A stretch of 64,000 nt of DNA from a virus. The stretch covers positions 186,001 to 250,000 of IMG/VR virus record IMGVR_UViG_3300044640_001495; one strand, given 5' to 3'. A model generated the notes under the pieces. The model worked only from the letters and a program-made list of their open reading frames with translations. It was not told where the DNA came from and made no database searches. Below, one piece after another: positions 35,023 to 42,568 of the stretch. Position 1 is the stretch's first letter, and the number at the start of each line of letters is the position of its first letter. The position numbers and the translations under genes were made by a program.

Positions 35023-36198
35023 ATGTCACAATTACTCGAGTCACGCTGGTCGGAGACCAAAGAAGCTCTTTTAGAAGGTCTTCAAGGTAACAAGCGTTCA
35101 GTAATGGCAACTACTCTAGAAAATACTCGCAAGTATCTAGCTGAAAGTGCTACTGCTGGAGCTACATCCGCTGGCAACGTTGCAACCCTAAATCGTGTGA
35201 TCCTTCCAGTGATCAGACGTGTACTACCTACCGTTATTGCTAACGAATTAGTCGGCGTACAACCAATGACTGGCCCAGTTGGTCAAATTCATACACTACG
35301 TGTTCGCTACTCAGATAGCTTCACAGGTGCTACAGGTGGATCTACAACAGCTGGTGAAGAAGCACTAAGCCCGTTCAAGATTGCTGAAGGCTATTCTGGT
35401 AATACCAACGGTGTAGCTGATGCAACAGCTGCCAAAGAAGGTGTTGCTGGTAACAAACTAAGCATTCAAATCTTGAAGCAGACAGTTGAAGCCAAGACAC
35501 GTAAGTTGTCAGCTCGCTGGACATTCGAAGCAGCTCAAGATGCACAAGCCCAACAAGGTATTGACATCGAAGCTGAGATCATGGCAGCTCTTGCACAAGA
35601 GATCACTGCTGAGATCGACCAAGAAGTTCTACGTAGCCTAGGTACTTTGGCTGCTGGCGCAGGCAATACAGTAGCGTATGATCAGACAGGTGTGTCTGGT
35701 ACAGCTACATTCGTTGGTGACGAGCATGCTGCATTGGCAGTTGCTATCAACCGTGTTGCTAACGTGATCGCTCAGCGTACACGTCGCGGTGCTGGTAACT
35801 GGGCTGTTGTTAGCCCACAAGCATTGACAATTCTTCAAAGTGCTACAACTTCTGCGTTCGCAAGAACAACAGAAGGTACATTCGAAGCACCTACAAACAC
35901 TAAGTTTGTTGGTACATTGAATAGCGCAATGAAAGTGTATGTTAACACATACGCTGCTGATGACAGCGCAATTGTTGTTGGTTATAAAGGTTCTAGCGAA
36001 TCTGATGCAGCAGCATTCTATTGCCCATACATTCCATTGATGAGCAGTGGTGTTGTTCTAGACCCAAGCACATTTGAGCCAGTTGTTTCTTTCATGACCA
36101 GATATGGTTATGTTGAGTTAACAAATACTGCTTCATCTCTTGGTAATGCAGCAGACTACCTAGGTCGTGTAACAATCGCTGGTGTTTCTTATACCTAA
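35023..36198 (+). CDS. 23: major capsid protein gp23
   Basis: The 391-residue protein is recognised as gp23 by 'RVILPVIRRVLPTVIANELV' and 'GVQPMTGPVGQIHTLRVRYS', the HK97-fold capsid core of T4-like phages, and the C-terminal 'PSTFEPVVSFMTRYGYVELT'. 'KYLAE|SATAG' places a gp21 cleavage site after E41 (E65 in T4), removing the N-terminal delta region. It is shorter than T4 gp23 (521), mostly by lacking insertions. AAGGAGA precedes the ATG. A strong terminator follows 30 nt after the stop. Confidence 0.95.
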   Translation: MSQLLESRWSETKEALLEGLQGNKRSVMATTLENTRKYLAESATAGATSAGNVATLNRVILPVIRRVLPTVIANELVGVQPMTGPVGQIHTLRVRYSDSFTGATGGSTTAGEEALSPFKIAEGYSGNTNGVADATAAKEGVAGNKLSIQILKQTVEAKTRKLSARWTFEAAQDAQAQQGIDIEAEIMAALAQEITAEIDQEVLRSLGTLAAGAGNTVAYDQTGVSGTATFVGDEHAALAVAINRVANVIAQRTRRGAGNWAVVSPQALTILQSATTSAFARTTEGTFEAPTNTKFVGTLNSAMKVYVNTYAADDSAIVVGYKGSSESDAAAFYCPYIPLMSSGVVLDPSTFEPVVSFMTRYGYVELTNTASSLGNAADYLGRVTIAGVSYT

Positions 36199-36227
36199 TC
36201 CGTATTAGCAATTACTACGACAAGTTC

Positions 36228-36251
36228 AAAAAGGCTCTTCGGAGCCTTTTT
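36228..36251 (+). terminator. strong intrinsic terminator after gp23
   Basis: A perfect 10-bp stem (36228-36237 with 36242-36251) closes on a C(UUCG)G tetraloop and its right arm ends in five T. It separates the head operon from the fibre genes. Confidence 0.93.
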
Positions 36252-36270
36252 GTTTGACTTAAATATCGGT

Positions 36271-36540
36271 ATGAAAGTAGAAAGCGATCAAGATTTTAAA
36301 AAATTACAAAATCAATTTAGCTTATGGCGCACACGCTTTCCTATGTTTAGACACGATGTACAACAAATAGAACGTATGATAAACATGCACATACAAGAGC
36401 ATAGTAAAATTATGGTTGCTCACAGGCAAACTCACAGCAGAAGCCATTTAGAACGAGCTCAAAAAGAAATAGATTCTATCAATCAGATTATAGCCACAGT
36501 AGAAAAATTAGAGTTAATGGCTATGCTGAGTCGCGGATAA
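36271..36540 (+). CDS. small charged hypothetical protein after gp23
   Basis: With the ATG at 36271 the product is 89 residues: 'KVESDQDFKKLQNQFSLWRT', then a helical His/Arg-rich stretch ('MINMHIQEHSKIMVAHRQTH') and 'AQKEIDSINQIIATVEKLEL'. It is probably a helical hairpin. A TTG at 36250 in the same frame would add seven residues but lies inside the terminator arm, so I prefer the ATG. CTTAAATA at 36258-36265 is a possible late promoter but too close to the ATG for a normal leader. Function not recognised. Confidence 0.65.
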   Translation: MKVESDQDFKKLQNQFSLWRTRFPMFRHDVQQIERMINMHIQEHSKIMVAHRQTHSRSHLERAQKEIDSINQIIATVEKLELMAMLSRG

Positions 36541-36543
36541 ATA
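36536..36543 (+). promoter_or_regulatory. late promoter octamer before the fibre block
   Basis: GATAAATA overlaps the stop of the small gene and lies 70 nt before the ATG at 36613, a plausible leader. An AAAGGAG ribosome site follows at 36598-36604. Confidence 0.48.
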
Positions 36544-36612
36544 AAGTATCTAGAAAAGATTGTGCGGAGCCACCGTGCATGACCTAGAACGTCACTCAAA
36601 GGAGAAAATCAA

Positions 36613-37146
36613 ATGGCAAATAAAGTAAATAACCGATATTTCGGACAAACAGGTGTAGCCGCTACACCAACACTACCAGTTAGAGTATATAACGGTTCTG
36701 CAAAAGAAGGCTATATTGTAAATCAAGTTGGAGCACGTAGATTTAAATGTGCAGACGATACCACAACTTATACCGATGGAACAAATGCATTAACAGTTGG
36801 CAGTCAATATGTTATTGTATCTGTTGGCGATTCAAACTTTGCTGAAATCGGTGCAAGAGCAAATGCAGCAGGAATTGTTTTTACAGCTACAGCTACAGCA
36901 ACTACTGGTGGAACTACAGGCACAGTCTACGAAGTAATTACAGCTAAATTAGTGCAAGGTACTGCTAGCGATCCTACCGCAGCTAATACAGCCACACTAG
37001 TTGGTATTGTAGCGGGTGCGGGCCAACGTCCTGTTACACTAAAGAAAATTAATTACAGAACAGCAGTTGACTTTAGCGGAAACCGTTATAAGTGGTCATT
37101 AAGTGATGACTCTACACAGACCTTGTTAATTTTAACCGCTATTTAA
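36613..37146 (+). CDS. small beta-rich structural protein, unknown
   Basis: The 177-residue protein is rich in Thr, Ala, Gly and Val: 'GYIVNQVGARRFKCADDTTT', an Ala/Thr repeat 'TATATATTGGTTGT', and a C-terminal 'YKWSLSDDSTQTLLILTAI'. It is predicted all-beta. It is the first gene after the promoter at 36536 and close to gp23, so either a capsid decoration protein or a fibre component is possible; nothing decides between them. Confidence 0.7.
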   Translation: MANKVNNRYFGQTGVAATPTLPVRVYNGSAKEGYIVNQVGARRFKCADDTTTYTDGTNALTVGSQYVIVSVGDSNFAEIGARANAAGIVFTATATATTGGTTGTVYEVITAKLVQGTASDPTAANTATLVGIVAGAGQRPVTLKKINYRTAVDFSGNRYKWSLSDDSTQTLLILTAI

Positions 37147-37160
37147 TCTAGGAAGTAAAC

Positions 37161-38150
37161 ATGGGACAGTTTGTACAAGTAAGTGGTGATTACAATATCA
37201 AATCCGGTGAAGGCGCTGTTATCACGCTGGATACTGGTGCTGGTGTTGGCACCACTCGCGTTACTGGAAATTTAATCGTTGAAGGTGATACACTAAATGT
37301 CTCTGTTGAAAACTTAAATGTACAAGATAACATCATTACCCTAAACTACGGTGAAACAGGTAATGGTGTTAGTTTAAGATATTCGGGGATCGAAGTTGAT
37401 CGAGGACTTGCAACTAATGTTTCTTTATTGTGGGATGAAAACGACGACTCTTGGAATTTAAAAGAAGGCGGCGGATATAATACCAGCAAACTTAGATTAA
37501 AAGAAATTTTAACTAACAGTGATACTGATAGCGGTGATTTAACTTTAATTGGTACAGGCACAGGTGTTGTCAAAGTAGCAGGAACCACGGCCTATGAACT
37601 ACAGGTCACCGATGATGACGACGTACCCAACAAGAAATATGTAGATGATGCAATTCAAACCAATCCTACTTTCCAAATTCTAAGAGGAGACACCAGAGCC
37701 GCAGCATTTGACATTGGCAATCCCATTGATCCTGGTTTATTTCCTATCGGACCGTTTTTCACACAACCACCAGAAAGTGTTATAGGATTTGCTGTAGATG
37801 ATAATATTGTGGCGCAATTTTTCCGTAACAGAGTGCAGCTTGCAGGCATCAATTTCTTTCTAGAAGACCCCACACCCGATGCTCCCGGCATCCCCGATGC
37901 CACCGTGCTACAAACAGTCAACACCAACGGCAATATCAAATTAGAAACCAATGGCACTGGCAAAGTTCAAATAACCTATGCTCTGCAGTTGGATAATCCT
38001 GGCGCAACTCCGGCAGCAGTTTCAAATGCCAGCTTGGTCTACGGTGGATCGATTGGTACTGGTAGTACAGGTGTTTATTTTAGAAACACTGTTAATAATG
38101 ACGAATTAATAAGCAAGAGCAAGGCTCTTGTTTTCAGCATGATATTTTAA
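37161..38150 (+). CDS. tail fibre-like structural protein
   Basis: The 329-residue protein starts with beta repeats 'RVTGNLIVEGDTLNVSVENL' and 'NVQDNIITLNYGE', followed by 'LLWDENDDSWNLKEGG', a repeated fibre shaft style. It carries 'DDDDVPNKKYVDDAI' near 155-170, a motif that recurs in phage fibres before trimerising parts, and 'IKLETNGTGKVQI' near 255. The C-terminus 'GVYFRNTVNNDELISKSKAL' resembles fibre ends. No enzymatic or chaperone domain is seen. It opens a run of fibre genes in one operon. Confidence 0.75.
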   Translation: MGQFVQVSGDYNIKSGEGAVITLDTGAGVGTTRVTGNLIVEGDTLNVSVENLNVQDNIITLNYGETGNGVSLRYSGIEVDRGLATNVSLLWDENDDSWNLKEGGGYNTSKLRLKEILTNSDTDSGDLTLIGTGTGVVKVAGTTAYELQVTDDDDVPNKKYVDDAIQTNPTFQILRGDTRAAAFDIGNPIDPGLFPIGPFFTQPPESVIGFAVDDNIVAQFFRNRVQLAGINFFLEDPTPDAPGIPDATVLQTVNTNGNIKLETNGTGKVQITYALQLDNPGATPAAVSNASLVYGGSIGTGSTGVYFRNTVNNDELISKSKALVFSMIF

Positions 38151-38162
38151 GAGATAATAAAA

Positions 38163-38546
38163 ATGATATACAGCACACGACTAACAACTTCAGGAGATAC
38201 GCTAGTGTTTACCAGCACTAGTACAGGAGCCCCAGTTGGTGGCGCGGTGGTTGCGCAAGATAATGCTATTACAAATATTATAGTTTGTAATACAGGAACA
38301 CCAAACTTAACTGACGAAACTGTTAACAGTTGTACTCTTACATTGAACCTAGTAGCAGCAGGTGGAGTAAGTTCTGATACCAATACTATTGTTAAAAATC
38401 TAATTGTACCTGCAGGAGAAACTGTGTTTTTCAGCGATGAAAGAATAGTATTAAGAGGAGCCAGCAGTTACGGTAACGATCAAATACGTGCTACAGCCAG
38501 TGTGGGCAATCTGTTAAGCATCACAGTGAGCGCACTACCAGTATGA
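38163..38546 (+). CDS. small beta-sandwich-like structural protein
   Basis: The 127-residue all-beta protein has 'AITNIIVCNTGTPNLTDETV', 'LIVPAGETVFFSDERIVL' and a hydrophobic end 'LLSITVSALPV'. The pattern (I.nI.vcN..., ...L.vPag..v...ne..vL..., ...v.vS) recurs in the products at 41849 and 56533, so the three look like remote paralogues; a small fibre or collar accessory protein is likely. The stop overlaps the next gene's ATG (ATGA). Confidence 0.68.
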   Translation: MIYSTRLTTSGDTLVFTSTSTGAPVGGAVVAQDNAITNIIVCNTGTPNLTDETVNSCTLTLNLVAAGGVSSDTNTIVKNLIVPAGETVFFSDERIVLRGASSYGNDQIRATASVGNLLSITVSALPV

Positions 38547-39043
38547 GATTCCTAAAACAAAAAACTCTCAGCAAGTACAGTCCCAGTGATCAATCACTGT
38601 TTACCAACCATTTTGGTCGTGCAGTCATGCAGCTCACTGGAGGACTTAGATTACCCAAAGGAACCACAGCACAACGTCCACAACTCAGCGGTGTTAGAAC
38701 CACAGGTGCTGCCAATGGATTTATGAGATACAATACCACCACCAATTCCATTGAAGCCTATATTGATGGAGTGTGGGAAGTGGTTAGAGCTCCAGGAGCC
38801 ACTGCTATTACCAAGCAGACTCTAGGTCCCGGTGATAATGTAGAAACTACATTTGGTCCTTTAACAAAAATACCAAACAGTGACAACAACATTTTGGTAT
38901 TTGTGGAAAACGTATTTCAAATTTCCACAACCAACTACAATCTTGTAAACAACTATCTTGGATCAGGCAATACCCATATTGTTTTTACCAGTTCAGTGCC
39001 TTTAGACAAATATATAACCATATACTTTGGCTACGCTGACTAA
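38543..39043 (+). CDS. fibre protein with GTTAQRP and VENVFQ modules
   Basis: The 166-residue protein has 'RLPKGTTAQRPQLSG', then 'GFMRYNTTTNSIEAYIDGVW', a module shared with the two larger fibres downstream. A second module is 'GDNVETTFGPL' with 'NNILVFVENVFQISTTNY' and 'IVFTSSVPLDKYITIYFGYA', common in marine phage fibre tips. It probably forms a small trimeric tip or connector. It overlaps the preceding gene by 4 nt. Confidence 0.72.
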   Translation: MRFLKQKTLSKYSPSDQSLFTNHFGRAVMQLTGGLRLPKGTTAQRPQLSGVRTTGAANGFMRYNTTTNSIEAYIDGVWEVVRAPGATAITKQTLGPGDNVETTFGPLTKIPNSDNNILVFVENVFQISTTNYNLVNNYLGSGNTHIVFTSSVPLDKYITIYFGYAD

Positions 39044-39061
39044 TATTACTGGAGCGAGTCA

Positions 39062-40657
39062 ATGTCAGAACCGTTTGTAGCACAACTTGGTAGAATCAGC
39101 GGCAAGCTGCTGTCAGACAACCTTGTTAGAAACGGCACGCCTCTAACTTTTAGAAACGGTCCAGTAGATGCCGATCTGTTATATCTAGATGTCAACAATG
39201 CAAGAATTGGTATCAATACCAATCCTCCTACAGAAGCCTTAGATATCACTGGATCGTCTAGAATTGGCACAAATGTGCTGGTAACTGGTACTGCTGCAAC
39301 CATAGACAACATAATTTTAAATACTTCCGGTACTGTGACGTCCACTGTGGGTCCTATTATTATTTCACCTACTGGGGCGGATGCTTATGTTCAATATGGA
39401 AAAGTGTTAACTCCTGAATTTGAAATTAAAGATAATCGAATTAGAGGATTAGATACTAATTCAGATATCACATTAGATACCAGTGGTACAGGCAAGGTTG
39501 ATATTTTAGCCAGCACAGATATTGCCGGCAACCTAGCAGTTACTGGAAATATACAATCAACTGGCAATGTTAGATTAGATGGTCAATTTATCATAGGTGA
39601 TAGTCCTTTAGATACAATTGCTATTGCTCCTGATTTTACACAAAGTATTTTGCCTGGACTAACAGATACCTACGATTTAGGTACAGCAGTTAAGAGATGG
39701 AGAGACCTTCACCTCTATGATATGAACGGTGCTGATGCAGTTACCACACAAAATTTATTCATTAGCGAACAAGTACAATTTAGTAACACTAATACTATTT
39801 CAACACTGCAAAGCAACGATAATTTAATTGTGTCTTCTGCTAGCGGTGTTGTTAGAATAGATGATATTTCTATAACAAAAACGTCAACAATTGGCCTATC
39901 AAGAAAAAAATATGCAGGAGATGCTGATCTAGATTCACAGTGGTTTGCTGGAAAAACTCCAGTTGAAACAACGGTTCTTACAGCAGGCATTATCCAAGGT
40001 GTCGACAATTTTACAAGTCCTGGTAGCTTAACTCCTTTTAGTTTTTTGTATACTGGATTCTTTCTAGCACCAACTACTGCCACATATACATTCACAATAT
40101 TTGCCGACGAGAAAGCATACATTTGGTTGGGCAACTATGCCACAGCAGGATATACAAATGCAAATGCCAATGCCTACAGTGATTACTTTACTTCGCATAC
40201 TGGCACTTTTTCTGTTCCGCTAACAGCAGGACAATTTTATCCAATAAGGCTGCAATGGTCAAATTTAGGCGGTCCTGGAGATCTTACAACGTTCACGTGG
40301 GCAAATGATGCAGGCCAAGCAACCACAGCAGATTTTACAGGTAGAGTTTTCACAGAACCATCAGCCGCAGGTGTTCAAGCCAACACAATTACCAACCTAA
40401 CAAATGGTGCGCTTACTCTAAGTCATACAGGTCAAGGCTATCTAACCATCAACGATACCAATGCTTTTAGAATTCCATTCGGAACCACTGCTGAACGCAC
40501 TGCCTATGAAGTTGGTGCAACTCGTTGGAACAGCGAAATAGGCTATATGGAATGTTTCGACGGCGGAGTTTGGCAAGTGGCTACTGGTGGTGGTATTGTT
40601 ATTACTGCACCTATCATGGAAGAACTTGGCCACGTTTACACTCTCATCTTCGGCTAA
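39062..40657 (+). CDS. tail fibre protein with PA14-like carbohydrate-binding domain
   Basis: The 531-residue protein begins 'AQLGRISGKLLSDNLVRNGT', with 'YLDVNNARIGINTNPPTEAL' and then beta repeats ('GTGKVDILAS', 'GNLAVTGNIQSTGNVRL'), matching the paralogue at 40792. Residues ~278-428 differ: 'LSRKKYAGDADLDSQWFAG' ... 'FLYTGFFLAPTTATYTFTIF' ... 'DEKAYIWLGNYA' ... 'YPIRLQWSNLGGPGDLTTF', a PA14/GLEYA-type beta domain that usually binds glycans. A 'RIPFGTTAERTAYEVG' / 'TRWNSEIGYMECFDGGVWQV' module follows near 475-505. The likely role is receptor binding. Confidence 0.8.
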   Translation: MSEPFVAQLGRISGKLLSDNLVRNGTPLTFRNGPVDADLLYLDVNNARIGINTNPPTEALDITGSSRIGTNVLVTGTAATIDNIILNTSGTVTSTVGPIIISPTGADAYVQYGKVLTPEFEIKDNRIRGLDTNSDITLDTSGTGKVDILASTDIAGNLAVTGNIQSTGNVRLDGQFIIGDSPLDTIAIAPDFTQSILPGLTDTYDLGTAVKRWRDLHLYDMNGADAVTTQNLFISEQVQFSNTNTISTLQSNDNLIVSSASGVVRIDDISITKTSTIGLSRKKYAGDADLDSQWFAGKTPVETTVLTAGIIQGVDNFTSPGSLTPFSFLYTGFFLAPTTATYTFTIFADEKAYIWLGNYATAGYTNANANAYSDYFTSHTGTFSVPLTAGQFYPIRLQWSNLGGPGDLTTFTWANDAGQATTADFTGRVFTEPSAAGVQANTITNLTNGALTLSHTGQGYLTINDTNAFRIPFGTTAERTAYEVGATRWNSEIGYMECFDGGVWQVATGGGIVITAPIMEELGHVYTLIFG

Positions 40658-40791
40658 TTAGCCAATTGAACTAAATACTTGTAATTGCAGCTAACGACCA
40701 ATTTGCTGCAGGATTCGACTGTGGTAAACCAGCAGAGAGCGCAAGCTGAAAATTTGGTTATCGGTGAAACACCGGGTATATAGGAGAGCAC
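40658..40791 (+). other. 134-nt leader with small hairpins and a promoter-like octamer
   Basis: ACTAAATA (40670-40677) is a possible late promoter. Three small stems follow: 40686-40691 with 40705-40710, 40738-40740 with 40745-40747 (GCAA loop), and 40762-40766 with 40770-40774. AGGAGA sits before the ATG at 40792. No short gene is convincing. Confidence 0.4.
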
Positions 40792-41844
40792 ATGGCTATT
40801 GGTCGTATTTCCGGTCCGCTCTTAAAGTCAAACTTGATTCGTGACGGAGTCAATTTGGCCTTTGAGACGAACCTTCTTTATCTTGATGTTGTTAACTCTC
40901 GCATCGGTATCAACACGGCTGCTCCTCAATACCAATTAGACGTAGTCGGCACAGCCCGTACTACAGATCTCGAAGTTCTAAATCAACTAGACATTGGAAA
41001 TTTTACCATCACGGGTAACACTATTTCTAGTGATCTACCAACCATAAGTTTTGTTGCATCTGGTGGTGAAGCTACAGCCTATCATTCTAGACTGGTAGTC
41101 AACGACATAGAACTCAGCGGCAACAAGATTTCTACCACAGCATCCAATGCCAATCTAGAATTAGATCCTAGCGGCACAGGCAAGGTAGATATACAAAGTG
41201 CTACAGACATTACGGGTAATCTACTGGTAAACGGTAACATCACTGCAACTGGTGATATTACCATAGGTGGTAATCTTACTATTGGTGATGCATTAACTGA
41301 TACCATCACTATCAACGCCAGCATACGCAGCAGCCTAATCCCAGAAACAGATAACACATATGACCTAGGCTCATCGTCATACAAGTGGAGAGCAATTTAT
41401 ACACAGGGTATTTTTGCCACAAATTTAAGTCTAAGCACTTTCGATATCGGTAACATACATTTAGAAAATAATGCTATTACCACAACTGGTGGTACAGACC
41501 TTGTAATAGATCCTAGCGGAACCGGCAATTTAGTAATTGGTGATTTCCACATTAGAGGTAACTCAATTACCAATGTGGCAAACAATAGTATTACAGAACT
41601 ATCGCAACAGGGTAGTGGTTATTTTAAAATTGCAGGTACAAATGCTTTTGTTGTACCGCGTGGTACAACAGGCGAGCGTCCAACTGCTTATGCTGTTGAA
41701 GGCATGACTCGTTATAACACTGATGCAAAAGCATTGGAAATTTGGGACGGCCTACAGTGGTCTAGTCCTGCAGGTACAATTGGTGCTGTATCAGAAAGTA
41801 CAGCCAACGACATTGCAATTAGATTTGCATTGACACTAGGATAA
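40792..41844 (+). CDS. tail fibre protein, paralogue of the PA14 fibre without PA14
   Basis: The 350-residue protein starts 'MAIGRISGPLLKSNLIRDGV' and 'YLDVVNSRIGINTAAPQYQL', matching the preceding fibre. The shaft has repeated 'LDPSGTGKVDIQSATDITGN' units, and the end has 'VVPRGTTGERPTAYAVEG' / 'TRYNTDAKALEIWDGLQW'. It lacks the ~150-residue PA14-like insert, so the pair shows gain or loss of a binding domain on a common scaffold. Confidence 0.8.
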   Translation: MAIGRISGPLLKSNLIRDGVNLAFETNLLYLDVVNSRIGINTAAPQYQLDVVGTARTTDLEVLNQLDIGNFTITGNTISSDLPTISFVASGGEATAYHSRLVVNDIELSGNKISTTASNANLELDPSGTGKVDIQSATDITGNLLVNGNITATGDITIGGNLTIGDALTDTITINASIRSSLIPETDNTYDLGSSSYKWRAIYTQGIFATNLSLSTFDIGNIHLENNAITTTGGTDLVIDPSGTGNLVIGDFHIRGNSITNVANNSITELSQQGSGYFKIAGTNAFVVPRGTTGERPTAYAVEGMTRYNTDAKALEIWDGLQWSSPAGTIGAVSESTANDIAIRFALTLG

Positions 41845-41848
41845 CACA

Positions 41849-42181
41849 ATGCCAACCACATTCAAACACGCAGTCAACTCAGGCATAGGAACAACACCAG
41901 TAGATGTGTTGCAGATTCCTGTGGGATTTAGAGCAACAGTAATCGGATGCAATATTGCAAACTCAACAGAATACGACACAGTCAGCGTTGATGTCTATGT
42001 AGTCAGTGATGATAGCACTCCGGCATATTATGTTAGGGGTTTAGCAATACCGCCAAACTCAGCAGTAAAAATTATTACCAATGGTGAAAAATTAATTTTA
42101 CCAGAAACATCAGGATTGAGAATTGTCAGCGATACCGCAAACGGTGTTGACACAGTGATCAGTTATGTGGAATTATCTTAA
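41849..42181 (+). CDS. small beta-sandwich-like structural protein
   Basis: The 110-residue protein has 'VLQIPVGFRATVIGCNIANS', 'VDVYVVSDDSTPAYYVRGLA' and 'PPNSAVKIITNGEKLILPET', ending 'VISYVELS'. It shows the same small all-beta pattern as the products at 38163 and 56533. It starts 4 nt after the preceding fibre stop. Confidence 0.7.
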   Translation: MPTTFKHAVNSGIGTTPVDVLQIPVGFRATVIGCNIANSTEYDTVSVDVYVVSDDSTPAYYVRGLAIPPNSAVKIITNGEKLILPETSGLRIVSDTANGVDTVISYVELS

Positions 42182-42191
42182 GGACTAAATT

Positions 42192-42560
42192 ATGGCAAAC
42201 AACTATTATCTAGGTAATGATCCGCAAACTGCACTGGGAGCTACTCCAAGATTTTTTTACGGACTGAGAAAAAATGAAAACGGCAGCTTGTTCCTAGAGC
42301 GCAGTGATCAAACCAAGGGCAATGATTCAATTCAACTAAACAGTCCTGGACTAGAAGAAGAAAACTACACAGATTTTGAAGTAGGAGTTGATTTTTTTGA
42401 AGGCATTGATGTCAATCACAATCCAGTCTATGATAATTTAAGATATCAGCAATATAGATGGGATGATAGAGCATTGTTCTATTTTATCAACGACGAAGGT
42501 GAATTGGTAGTAAGAATAGGCAGCGGTCACACCTACGACAACGGCGCATCAGAGGGTTAA
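42192..42560 (+). CDS. small structural protein, unknown, Tyr/Asp-rich
   Basis: The 122-residue protein has 'ATPRFFYGLRKNENGSLFLE', 'EENYTDFEVGVDFFEGIDVN' and 'YQQYRWDDRALFYFINDEGE'. It is aromatic-rich and all-beta by eye, probably a fibre or baseplate accessory protein. I do not recognise a T4 counterpart. It lies between the small beta protein and the first giant fibre. Confidence 0.7.
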   Translation: MANNYYLGNDPQTALGATPRFFYGLRKNENGSLFLERSDQTKGNDSIQLNSPGLEEENYTDFEVGVDFFEGIDVNHNPVYDNLRYQQYRWDDRALFYFINDEGELVVRIGSGHTYDNGASEG

Positions 42561-42568
42561 TGTAAATC

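Noticed and set aside
36258-36265. CTTAAATA as late promoter of the 36271 gene
   Set aside because: Only 5 nt separate it from the ATG, too few for a normal transcript start and leader.
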